The notes under the pieces: generated by a model | What the model saw: only the letters and a program-made list of their open reading frames with translations | Databases searched by the model: none | What the model was told of the DNA's origin: nothing | Shown: positions 1 to 6,387 of the stretch, in pieces | Position numbering within the stretch: the first letter of the stretch is position 1 | Layout: every line of letters starts with the position of its first letter | Origin: Methanocella_A sp964548585 | Lineage (GTDB): Archaea; Halobacteriota; Methanocellia; Methanocellales; Methanocellaceae | Length of the DNA: 13,308 nt | Direction of reading: 5' to 3' | NCBI GenBank assembly: GCA_964548585.1 | Contig: CAZJRS010000091.1 | Coordinates: 1-13,308 of the forward strand | Position numbers and translations under genes: made by a program

Positions 1-408
1 GCGCATTTTTCATCTTGCTGGCGCTTCTCAATTCCCTGACCTTGAAAATGTTTTGATACCAACCTTGTAGGCGGAGACACGACAATAACGCTGCTATCTC
101 ATTTCCGCTCGCTGTATACGCGAAATCTAACTTATCATAATCATACTTCAAATTTGTAAATAAATTTGCTTAATCTCATATTATGTACAAAAAATATATT
201 ATAAACCATCCTCATTTTTAACTTGCTATAGGCGCACCGATCATATCGGTCAGAACCCGGATAGTAGCGGCAACTCGTGTATATATAAGGGTATAATTAT
301 GATATTGCCGTCTTCAATGAGCATCGTGTAAAGAAGGAATCCGGCATGGGCAAATGCCAGTGATCATCCGCCCTACCCGAACAGGATACCTGAAAGGAGG
401 AGCGCGCT
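1..408. other. Intergenic region upstream of the archaellum locus
   Basis: No gene here can be supported. Short open stretches exist at the left edge on both strands, but none has a ribosome binding site or a recognisable product. The middle (about 120-210) is strongly AT-rich and holds the promoter block described separately. A second TATA-like stretch, GTATATATAAGG, lies at 279-290. It is about 120 bases before the first gene and could be an alternative promoter element. The last 20 bases hold the AAAGGAGGAG ribosome binding site of the gene at 409. Confidence 0.6.
156..205 (+). promoter_or_regulatory. AT-rich promoter block, copy 1 (TATA element)
   Basis: This block contains an A-rich tract running into a TATA-like sequence. 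The 18-mer TATGTACAAAAAATATAT at 182-199 fits an archaeal BRE/TATA arrangement. The whole ~50-bp block recurs with few changes at 1964-2012, upstream of the next gene, which supports a shared functional role. If it is the TATA box, transcription would start near 222-226, leaving a leader of roughly 185 bases before the GTG at 409. The transcription start is inferred. Confidence 0.55.
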
Positions 409-1866
409 GTGGACCAAAGCGCAGTTAATAAAATCATCTTGGATTCAACAGTTGGAGACTCGGGCTGTAGGTGTAATGAACTCGAGAAAGAGTTCATGCT
501 CCTCAAAGGTTCGATCAAAAAGCTGATCATCGACATCCGGGAAAAGATGAACGATAGCGATAACCCGTTCAAAAACCTGGAGTCGTTAGACCGGATGGTA
601 TCAGACAGGTTACCTGAACTGATGCCCGACCCGGTTATCAGTGACGACACCATGAAGCCAGAGCCTCCTGTGAAGGCTAGTGAAGACGTCGTGGAGGCGC
701 CCAAAGTATCGGCCAAAAAGGAGGAAGACATGACCCAGGTGAAGCGGGACTCGGAAAACAATCGTTGTCCTTTTGCGACCAGGGCAGGCACAGTGCAAGA
801 TCACTGTCCACTGGTTGTAACCAGTAACAGCATCGATAAACGTTGCGCCATGGTCCGGGAGAGCCGTGTACCGGACAACTCCTGTCCGATGTCCAGTCAT
901 GGTTGCGACGCTGTGAATTATGGTTCCCGGGATAACGGTCATTCGGAATACTGTGACCGAGACCGGCGGAGCGGTGGAAACGCTTATCCCGCTTCTTCCC
1001 GGGACTTGCCTGACCGCACTTATTGTAGTGCTTGCGGGCAGCTGCTGAATCCTGGGTACGATACCTGTACGGATGGCGGTCGGGCAATGCCGTATCCGTC
1101 TTACTCCCGGCGTACCTGGTACGATCGATCGGATGATGGTGGGCATCAGGGTTCCCGGCAGGCGGCTTATGCCAGACGTCCGCTTAACTCCGGGTATCCT
1201 GAGTATGAGGCTGGGTATGCGGGTAATTATCCTGCTCCTCTTCCTGGTCCTGGCCGAGACGGCTATCCGCCTCAGGGACTGCGCCGGCAAAACCGGGCAT
1301 CTCCGAGGTATTCTCCGGCGTATGGCGCAGGGTATGAACACGATGAGTACCAGGAGTATCAACAACCGTCCTTCTGTGGAACCGAGCCCGAGTACTATCG
1401 CCCCAGGCCAGTGGTTCGGAGGGGGCCTGTCGCCTCTGGTAATCCACAGTACGGTTACTATGAGAGTCCTCCCGAGGGCTCGTATGTTTATGACCCTTAC
1501 CGGCTACGGCCGAGGGAACGAGGTGTTCCGGTATACCCCGAAAACCCGCGGGAAGCCTATTACGAAAGTACTGGCGAGCGGGTTGAGGGTGACTGGTATG
1601 AGCCAGTAGACTCTCGGGCACAGCAGCCCCGGCGGCGCAGCGGGAAGTATTCGCCACCTTCTGAGCGGGAGTCCTTTGACGAGTACGAATTGACCGAACC
1701 CCGCCCGGAGATCGAAGACCTGGCGGATCAGTCTGAGCCGGTACTCCCGCGTACCCGCAAAAAATCTCGTCGCATGATCGGCATCGTTGAGCTACCAGAG
1801 CCTGAGCTTGTCGACGTGCCCAATCCCAGGCCGAGGCGTAGCAGGTCTGTCAAGCCGGGGGGCTGA
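409..1866 (+). CDS. FlaC-domain protein with cysteine repeats and a long Tyr/Arg/Pro-rich disordered tail
   Basis: This is a 485-residue protein. Residues 1-60 match the FlaC-type archaellum accessory segment (LLKGSIKKLI, DIREKMN, NPF). More than half of the positions there are identical to the N-terminus of the next gene, so it is a paralogue in that part only. The FlaD/E domain found downstream in its neighbour is absent. Residues 120-166 hold cysteines at exact 13-residue spacing (C120, C133, C146, C159). Residues 205-224 look like a zinc ribbon (C206, C209, C220) lacking the fourth cysteine. From about 225 to 430 it is low-complexity, rich in Tyr, Arg, Pro and Gly, and surely disordered; the tail is basic. 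The GTG start is set by AAAGGAGGAG at 393-402 and by alignment with the paralogue (MDQ). FlaC/D/E proteins sit in the cytosolic ring of the archaellum motor. A role there, or in clustering motors or linking them to a polar structure, is inference. Confidence 0.85.
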   Translation: MDQSAVNKIILDSTVGDSGCRCNELEKEFMLLKGSIKKLIIDIREKMNDSDNPFKNLESLDRMVSDRLPELMPDPVISDDTMKPEPPVKASEDVVEAPKVSAKKEEDMTQVKRDSENNRCPFATRAGTVQDHCPLVVTSNSIDKRCAMVRESRVPDNSCPMSSHGCDAVNYGSRDNGHSEYCDRDRRSGGNAYPASSRDLPDRTYCSACGQLLNPGYDTCTDGGRAMPYPSYSRRTWYDRSDDGGHQGSRQAAYARRPLNSGYPEYEAGYAGNYPAPLPGPGRDGYPPQGLRRQNRASPRYSPAYGAGYEHDEYQEYQQPSFCGTEPEYYRPRPVVRRGPVASGNPQYGYYESPPEGSYVYDPYRLRPRERGVPVYPENPREAYYESTGERVEGDWYEPVDSRAQQPRRRSGKYSPPSERESFDEYELTEPRPEIEDLADQSEPVLPRTRKKSRRMIGIVELPEPELVDVPNPRPRRSRSVKPGG

Positions 1867-1963
1867 TGCCCCCAAAAGGCTTACTCTACCATGAGCGATC
1901 TGGCTTTTACTTACAATTTTGTATTTTCAAATAAGTAATTATTACGTGTCTATTTTTGATTTA
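1867..1963. other. AT-rich spacer after the first gene
   Basis: This short non-coding spacer carries several T-rich tracts. It separates two transcription units, each with its own copy of the promoter block. Confidence 0.5.
1903..1930 (+). terminator. Possible T-tract terminator
   Basis: Three T-runs (CTTTTAC, AATTTTG, ATTTTC) occur in succession about 40-60 bases after the stop at 1866. Archaeal termination commonly uses such U-rich tracts without a stem. The next promoter block follows directly, which fits the end of a transcript here. No hairpin is visible. Confidence 0.35.
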
Positions 1964-2012
1964 GAAAATAAATTAACTTAATTTCGCAATATGTACAAAA
2001 AATATATAATAA
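1964..2012 (+). promoter_or_regulatory. AT-rich promoter block, copy 2 (TATA element)
   Basis: This is a near-copy of the block at 156-205. Positions 1990-2007 are identical over 18 bases to 182-199, and the flanking AAATAAATT and CTTAAT stretches are also kept. It would place a transcription start near 2030-2035 and leave a leader of about 235 bases before the FlaD-type gene. It is probably the main promoter for the archaellum genes that follow, because no other convincing TATA element is seen between here and the end of the cluster. Confidence 0.55.
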
Positions 2013-2103
2013 CGCCTAGTGACTTTTACATGTAATTATGGCACCCTTCTCAGGTGCTTGCATGCAAATTACTGAAAATAATAACCAGCTGGAGTAACTG
2101 AAC

Positions 2104-2259
2104 ATGACCCCAAGCAATTGCAACCCAACAGGTGTTCACCGGTCAATATATCTTACCTATGAGCCTTACTTAGGCGGTTTTTATTGTACTATCTATGCGT
2201 GGCCTGCACAGCAGGCGGCTCCTGCGTGGCAGGCGGCTTACCCGGGAGTGACGGGCTAG
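2104..2259 (+). CDS. Possible 51-residue small protein in the leader of the FlaD-type gene
   Basis: An open frame of 51 codons starts at ATG 2104, with GGAG at 2091-2094 at good spacing. It ends with TAG at 2257-2259, just 10 bases before the preferred ATG of the next gene, so its translation could be coupled to that gene. The product is rich in Tyr, Trp, Ala, Gln and Pro (ending AWQAAYPGVTG), has one cysteine pair separated by 21 residues (C6, C28) and no clear membrane segment. I do not recognise it. The same DNA also forms small hairpins (2202-2233), so the region may act as an RNA leader and not code for protein. No counterpart precedes the paralogous gene at 409. Confidence 0.35.
   Translation: MTPSNCNPTGVHRSIYLTYEPYLGGFYCTIYAWPAQQAAPAWQAAYPGVTG
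2202..2233 (+). promoter_or_regulatory. Tandem small hairpins before the FlaD-type start
   Basis: GCCTGC (2202-2207) pairs with GCAGGC (2211-2216) over a 3-base loop. CCTGC (2221-2225) pairs with GCAGG (2229-2233), again over a 3-base loop. The first arm can also pair with the last one, because GCAGGCGGCT is repeated at 2211-2220 and 2229-2238, so two alternative folds exist. They sit about 25-60 bases before the start codon, where folding could influence ribosome access. Function is inferred. Confidence 0.3.
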
Positions 2260-2269
2260 GGGTGTGGGT

Positions 2270-3199
2270 ATGGCGGAAATGGACCAGAATGCCATCAACA
2301 GGATCATCTTAGATGCGGGGAACGAGGATCCCACCAAGAAAGTGGACAAGCTCGAGAAAGAAGTCATGCTTCTCAAGGGATCGATCAAAAAGCTGATCGT
2401 AGATATCCGGGAACAGATGAACAACGCGGAAAACCCCTTCCTCAACATCCAGCAGCTGCAGATGGCGCCCACTGCGCCAGTCATCCGCGAAGATCCCATC
2501 CAGTTCGAGATGCCCCAACAGCCAGAGTATGATGGGGATGACGATGAAGAAGATGAGGTACCAGTAACCAAATCCAAAAAGAAACAAGGCAAAAAGGGCA
2601 AGAAGAAAGCCGCGGAGCCTGAGGAAGACGCCGACGAAACTGATGCGGCCGTCGGAGACGGCCTCCGCAAGCGCGAGCAAGAGCTTCTGGAACGGGAGCG
2701 CGAGCTCGACAGGGCCATGGGTAAATACGGATATGCCTCGAAAGGCGATGCCGAACCTGGCTCAGATGCCGGCTACTCGAAGCGTGACATGGAAGTCATG
2801 AGCGAGTTCGAGGAGCAGCGCAGAATGCTCGAGACCATGCGGAACAAGACGCGGACCGGCGGGCCTGCCACACTGACAGGGAACCGCAAGATCGATCCAT
2901 ACACGATTAACCAGATCATGGACTGGACCCGCAACATGATCCGCAAGAACGGGAGCGAACGGCTTTCCGACCTGCTGGATATGTACGTGTCCACCGGTTA
3001 CCTCAGCGAAGAAACCAAGCTGATCGTCCAGCGCATGTCCAAGCTGATGGAAGCGGAGCCTCAGAAGCCTCCTAAAAGGCTTGACATCAAAGAGTGTGTC
3101 AGCGATCTGTACACACTGTACATGATACTCAATCCCGGTGACAAAGAGCTCGACTCGAGAATGCTCAACGTTCTGCTCAACCCGGAAGAAAGGTACTAA
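2270..3199 (+). CDS. flaD: Archaellum protein with FlaC and FlaD/E domains
   Basis: This is a 309-residue cytosolic protein from ATG 2270. Residues 4-57 form the FlaC-type helical segment (LEKEVMLLKGSIKKLIVDIRE, NPF). Residues 86-125 are an alternating acidic and lysine-rich linker, and 131-150 are a Glu/Arg-rich coiled coil. About 209-262 resembles the FlaD/E domain (DWTRNMIRKNG, LLDMYVSTGYLSEETK; compare the family pattern of a helix, then L..YY...GWISE). FlaC/D/E proteins form the cytosolic ring or switch that connects the motor ATPase to the chemotaxis adaptor CheF in euryarchaea. Start choice: ATG 2270 is preceded by GGGGTG (2259-2264). GTG 2264 and ATG 2279 are in frame too, and 2279 gives the MDQ start of the paralogue at 409. 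The symbol is approximate: this C+D/E layout is also called FlaCE. Confidence 0.85.
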   Translation: MAEMDQNAINRIILDAGNEDPTKKVDKLEKEVMLLKGSIKKLIVDIREQMNNAENPFLNIQQLQMAPTAPVIREDPIQFEMPQQPEYDGDDDEEDEVPVTKSKKKQGKKGKKKAAEPEEDADETDAAVGDGLRKREQELLERERELDRAMGKYGYASKGDAEPGSDAGYSKRDMEVMSEFEEQRRMLETMRNKTRTGGPATLTGNRKIDPYTINQIMDWTRNMIRKNGSERLSDLLDMYVSTGYLSEETKLIVQRMSKLMEAEPQKPPKRLDIKECVSDLYTLYMILNPGDKELDSRMLNVLLNPEERY

Positions 3200-3283
3200 T
3201 CATCAAGGACCGGCGATCGAGCTTCAGGGGCCATTGTGGGATGGCTCCGGCAAAACATGCTGACACGCCGGCAGAGAATCTTA

Positions 3284-3303
3284 CGGCAGGCATCAGCCTG
3301 CCG
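3284..3303 (+). repeat. Perfect hairpin between the FlaD-type gene and the FlaG array
   Basis: CGGCAGGC (3284-3291) and GCCTGCCG (3296-3303) form an 8-bp GC-rich stem with the loop ATCA. It lies in the 139-base gap before the first FlaG gene and ends 35 bases before its start codon. No T-run follows, so it is not a classic terminator. It could be an RNA processing or stability element that sets different levels for the upstream and downstream parts of the operon. Function is inferred. Confidence 0.4.
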
Positions 3304-3338
3304 GACTGGTAAAAAGGCATTGTAGCGGGAGAAAAACT

Positions 3339-3806
3339 ATGGTTCAGAATACGATGGGTACGGCAATTATGATCATAGCGTCAGTCATCGCTGTGGTTGC
3401 CATAATCAACGCTATTTATCCGACGCTGAACAGCTCTGGCCGGACCATCCTTGCATCCACCGCAGATACTAATGAACAGACGAAGACGCTGATGGCCATG
3501 TCGTCCTACGGCTTTGTCAGTAGTACGACCCTCGACGTCTGGGTCAAGAACAGCGGCCGTACGAGCATCTCCGAAAGCGAACTGCAGGTGGCCAGGGTTT
3601 ACTTCGGCAACGACAGTGGTTCCATGAAATACTACCCTGCCTCAGTCAGCATCGAAGAGCCGAACAACGGTGACGTTTTCCTGGATCCCGGGGAAACGCT
3701 GAAAGTAGAAATCACCTCTGGCTCACTACCACAAAATGCCGGGATCCACCGGTTCAGGCTTGCCCTGCCTAACGGGGCTATCAGCGAGTATACGCTGGCC
3801 ATCTGA
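3339..3806 (+). CDS. flaG: FlaG-family archaellum stator protein, paralogue 1
   Basis: This is a 155-residue protein with one N-terminal membrane helix (about 7-27) followed by a predicted beta-sandwich outside the membrane. The family marks are TAIMIIASVIAVVAIINAIYP at the N-terminus, WVKNSGRTSIS in the middle, and LDPGETLKVEI with RFRLALPNG near the end. There is no class III (archaellin-type) signal peptide, so it is not a filament subunit. FlaG is known to form a short filament that, with FlaF, tethers the motor to the S-layer. GGGAG at 3327-3331 marks the start. It is the first of five tandem paralogues. Its loop before PGET (NNGDVFLDPGE) has lost part of the acidic pattern seen in paralogues 3 and 4. 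Confidence 0.8.
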   Translation: MVQNTMGTAIMIIASVIAVVAIINAIYPTLNSSGRTILASTADTNEQTKTLMAMSSYGFVSSTTLDVWVKNSGRTSISESELQVARVYFGNDSGSMKYYPASVSIEEPNNGDVFLDPGETLKVEITSGSLPQNAGIHRFRLALPNGAISEYTLAI

Positions 3807-3818
3807 GAGGTTGAGAAC

Positions 3819-4304
3819 ATGTCGAGCGATGTAATTGGAACAGCAGTCATGGTCATGACGACCGTCATCATCACAGCGGCACTGCTGAACGCTATCTTTC
3901 CCTCTATCCTCACCAGCGCGATCTCGATCAAAGCCACGAGTGCAGACGCAGGCGAACGTTTCGCCACCAGTATGCTGTTTACCAGTTACGAGGTGGTGTC
4001 CCCGTCTCATGTGCGCTTCGAGGTCTTGAACGACGGCCGGCAAGAGATCGCCGGGACCATGATCCCTCTATCAACTGTGTACCTCAGCGCGGAGAACCAG
4101 CCGCTGCTCTGGCTTAAATACGACACCAGCGTGTCGGAGACTTACTGGACCTATGCGCTCACCGGCGCCGACCAGGACTGGGATCAGGGCGAAACGATGA
4201 TGATCGAGGTTATCAACCCCACAGGCAGCTTCGCCGAAGGGAACTACCGGCTCAGGCTTCAGCTCTCCAGCGGGGCCATGTGTGAACATGTATTCGCTGT
4301 GTAG
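3819..4304 (+). CDS. flaG: FlaG-family archaellum stator protein, paralogue 2
   Basis: This 161-residue protein begins 12 bases after the previous stop, and its ribosome binding site GAGAGGT overlaps that stop. It has one membrane helix (about 8-29) and then the family's beta-rich outer domain. It is the most divergent of the five: VWVKN is replaced by FEVLNDGR, and RMK after the helix by RFATS. The end still reads DWDQGETMMIEV followed by YRLRLQLSSGA. The acidic loop is only partly kept. Its placement rests on the N-terminus, the length, the PGET-like segment and the tandem context. Its divergence suggests a specialised position in the stator, which is inference. Confidence 0.75.
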   Translation: MSSDVIGTAVMVMTTVIITAALLNAIFPSILTSAISIKATSADAGERFATSMLFTSYEVVSPSHVRFEVLNDGRQEIAGTMIPLSTVYLSAENQPLLWLKYDTSVSETYWTYALTGADQDWDQGETMMIEVINPTGSFAEGNYRLRLQLSSGAMCEHVFAV

Positions 4305-4337
4305 GTATCGATTATGATGACGAGGAGTAGGTGAACA

Positions 4338-4826
4338 ATGGCTCAAGACGCAATGACGACTGCAATACTCATCATCGCAGCTATCATCTCAGTAGTCGTG
4401 CTGGTCAATGCCATCTATCCCGCCCTCTTCATGACCACCGGGTCGATCTCGAGCACTTCCGATATGGCAAGCGACCGAATGAAAAGTGACATCCGGGTCG
4501 TCATGGCCAATTCGCCCAACTCAACCGCATTACAGGTATGGGTCAAAAACATCGGAAGCAACCGGGTACCGGCCAGCCGGATCAACTACACGGATGTGTA
4601 CTACGGGGACAAGGGAAGCATGGAACGAGCCTCCCCAAACCCTTCCTCCGGCCTGTGGTGGAACTACACCCTCGACGATTCCAACGGTGACGGACACTGG
4701 GATTCCGGAGAGACGCTGGAGATGACTATCTACGATCCAGGCTCCACCGGCTTCACGGCGGGAGATCATCAGATCAAGCTCGTGCTCTATAACGCCGCGG
4801 GCTTCGAGGACACAATTATCATTTGA
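4338..4826 (+). CDS. flaG: FlaG-family archaellum stator protein, paralogue 3
   Basis: This is a 162-residue protein close to paralogue 4. The start MAQDAMTTAILIIA is followed by a membrane helix to about residue 30, then SDRMKSDIRV, VWVKNIGSNRV, WWNYTL, and an EF-hand-like loop at 114-125 (DSNGDGHWDSGE) leading into TLEMTI. The outer domain is probably a beta-sandwich. The loop has acidic or amide side chains at positions 1, 3, 5 and 9 and Glu at 12, which is the usual calcium ligand pattern. Calcium binding itself is inferred. GAGG (4323-4326) and AGGTG (4329-4333) lie before ATG 4338. The 33-base gap to the previous gene is the longest in the FlaG run. Confidence 0.82.
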   Translation: MAQDAMTTAILIIAAIISVVVLVNAIYPALFMTTGSISSTSDMASDRMKSDIRVVMANSPNSTALQVWVKNIGSNRVPASRINYTDVYYGDKGSMERASPNPSSGLWWNYTLDDSNGDGHWDSGETLEMTIYDPGSTGFTAGDHQIKLVLYNAAGFEDTIII

Positions 4827-4841
4827 GGCGGGAGACGGACC

Positions 4842-5330
4842 ATGGCGCAGAATACAATCACCACGGCTATACTGATCATCGCAGGTGTCATTGCTACGGC
4901 AGCGCTTCTCAACGCGCTGTTCCCGGCAATCTACGGCATGTCTGGCTCGGTATCGTCGGTATCCGAAAGCTCCAGCGACCGGATGAAAACCGACTTCAGG
5001 ATCATCTCCGAGGGCTTAGATCCCCTCGACTCAAACACGTTGCATCTATACGTGAAGAACACAGGGCGTCTGAAAATCACCGGCTCTAACATCGAAAAGT
5101 CCGACGTTTACTTCGGTTCCGGGTCATCGATGTACAAAGCCCGGTTCGACTCATCTGCGCCGTCATGGCAGTATACGATCCAGGATGGCAATGGTGACTC
5201 GATCTGGAACCCCGGAGAGACGCTCGATATCGCAATTACGACAGATAGCTACGACTTCATGGCGGACCGGCAGACGGTCCGGCTTGCAGCATACAACGGT
5301 GTATCGATCGAGGGCATATTTACTCTGTGA
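4842..5330 (+). CDS. flaG: FlaG-family archaellum stator protein, paralogue 4
   Basis: This 162-residue protein looks most like the standard FlaG of methanogens and Archaeoglobus: MAQNTITTAILIIAGVIATA, the helix ending near LFPAIYGM, SDRMKTDFRI, LYVKNTGRLKI, SDVYFG, and WNPGETLDI. Residues 115-126 form the best EF-hand-like loop in the set (DGNGDSIWNPGE), with Asp, Asn, Asp, Ile, Asn and Glu at positions 1, 3, 5, 7, 9 and 12. The gene starts 15 bases after paralogue 3, with a GGGAG ribosome binding site. It is expected to be membrane-anchored with its domain facing the S-layer. If one of the five is the ancestral stator subunit, this is the likeliest. Confidence 0.85.
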   Translation: MAQNTITTAILIIAGVIATAALLNALFPAIYGMSGSVSSVSESSSDRMKTDFRIISEGLDPLDSNTLHLYVKNTGRLKITGSNIEKSDVYFGSGSSMYKARFDSSAPSWQYTIQDGNGDSIWNPGETLDIAITTDSYDFMADRQTVRLAAYNGVSIEGIFTL

Positions 5331-5342
5331 GATGAACGAACC

Positions 5343-5837
5343 ATGGCTGAAGAAACAATAAGCACGGCAATATTGACGGTGGCTACCATCATAGCGGCCG
5401 TGGTGTTGCTGAACGCCATCTACCCTGCGCTGTACAGCGCCTCCGGCTCGATCATGTCCATGAACAGCGTGACAGTCGAGCGGATGAAGACCGACGTGAA
5501 GGTTCTTACCGAGTTTCCCGGCACGGACGGTGACGGCCACTTCAGTCTGGTCGTCTGGGTGAAGAACACCGGTGGGACGACCATCGAAGAATCCAGCCTG
5601 GGCCTGGCTGACGTTTACCTCTATACGGGGAACGGCGTCACGACCAGGATCTCTCAGACAGGCGGCGCCAGGCACTGGCAGTATTCCCTGCTCAGCGGCG
5701 ATGGCGACACTGACTGGGACCCTGCCGAGACATTAGAAGTCACACTGGACTACGGTGACTCGCTTCCATCTGGCACTGCCCGGTTCAGGCTGGCTCTGGA
5801 TAACGGCGTATTCGCGGAGGATACGTTCTCCTGGTAG
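5343..5837 (+). CDS. flaG: FlaG-family archaellum stator protein, paralogue 5
   Basis: This is a 164-residue protein with one N-terminal helix (about 6-28, NAIYPALYS at its end), VERMKTDVKV, VVWVKNTGGTTIEES, HWQYSL, an acidic loop at 118-129 (SGDGDTDWDPAE), then TLEVTL and RFRLALDNG. The loop keeps acidic residues at positions 3, 5, 7 and 9 and Glu at 12, but Ser replaces Asp at position 1. The start ATG 5343 is 12 bases after the previous stop and has only a weak ribosome binding site (GTGAG), which suggests translational coupling to paralogue 4. It directly precedes the FlaF genes, so FlaG and FlaF expression should be joined. Confidence 0.82.
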   Translation: MAEETISTAILTVATIIAAVVLLNAIYPALYSASGSIMSMNSVTVERMKTDVKVLTEFPGTDGDGHFSLVVWVKNTGGTTIEESSLGLADVYLYTGNGVTTRISQTGGARHWQYSLLSGDGDTDWDPAETLEVTLDYGDSLPSGTARFRLALDNGVFAEDTFSW

Positions 5838-5846
5838 GTGTCACAC

Positions 5847-6383
5847 ATGGGTTTCGGCAGCATTATCTCTACGGGCATATCGATTGCGGCGTTACTAATC
5901 GCCGGGTATCTGGTCATGTCAGGCATGATCTTTACGATCAATGTAGCGACATCCTCGACTGCCATGGTACGGGACCTCAAGGCCGATCAAATGGCTACGG
6001 GGCTGGCTCTTGCCAACGTCACTAGCGTTGATGCCGTGACCATCGAGTACAACGTGACTAACACAGGCAGGACCACCATCGACAACATCACCCGTATGGA
6101 CATGATCCTGAAGTACGTCGATCAGAGCTCCGGTCAAAGCCTCGCTGGCATGTGGCTGGAGCCTGCCATGGGTGGCGAACCTATCACTGGCTTCGGCCAG
6201 TGGTCGGGTACAGTCCTCAATTCGCCCATGAGAGACACGACAGGCACCCTCATGCTGCTGCCTGGCGAGACGATGACCGTCAGGGTGGTACTGAGTGCGC
6301 CTCAGCCGTCCGATACCGGTGTAATCGCGGCAGCAGCGCCTGATGGCGTATGCGCCGCTAAACCGTTTAACTTCGGGATCTGA
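5847..6383 (+). CDS. flaF: FlaF-family archaellum stator protein, paralogue 1
   Basis: This is a 178-residue protein from ATG 5847. An N-terminal membrane helix (MGFGSIISTGISIAALLIAGYLV) is followed by an outer beta-rich domain (VEYNVTNTGRTTI-like strand region, LPGETMTVRV, then AAAPDGV). It shares its start MGFG, the helix and the final AAPDGV with the gene at 6531. FlaF is known from Sulfolobus to bind the S-layer protein and to act with FlaG as the motor's stator. A GTG at 5838 is in frame and abuts the previous stop, but AGGTG at 5836-5840 is well spaced for ATG 5847, and the paralogue aligns there. The segment NVTNTGRTTIDNIT carries N-x-T sites that could be N-glycosylated, as is common on archaellum surface parts; this is inferred. 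Confidence 0.8.
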   Translation: MGFGSIISTGISIAALLIAGYLVMSGMIFTINVATSSTAMVRDLKADQMATGLALANVTSVDAVTIEYNVTNTGRTTIDNITRMDMILKYVDQSSGQSLAGMWLEPAMGGEPITGFGQWSGTVLNSPMRDTTGTLMLLPGETMTVRVVLSAPQPSDTGVIAAAAPDGVCAAKPFNFGI

Positions 6384-6387
6384 GCGT

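Noticed and set aside
1..169. Minus-strand open frame running off the left edge (TTG at 151, ending ASKMKNA at the edge)
   Set aside because: It has no ribosome binding site and no ATG, its codon use is not biased, it runs into the promoter block, and two + strand frames at the same place are equally open.
610..1365. Long minus-strand open frame of 251 codons across the first gene
   Set aside because: It is a shadow of the GC-biased, low-complexity + strand gene. Its product is a meaningless Ile/Arg/Pro-rich chain, while the + frame has a strong ribosome binding site and a paralogous N-terminus.
3339..5837. The five tandem small membrane proteins as archaellins or pilins
   Set aside because: They lack the charged leader and Gly cleavage site of class III signal peptides. 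The VKNxG and PGETL-like strands fit FlaG.
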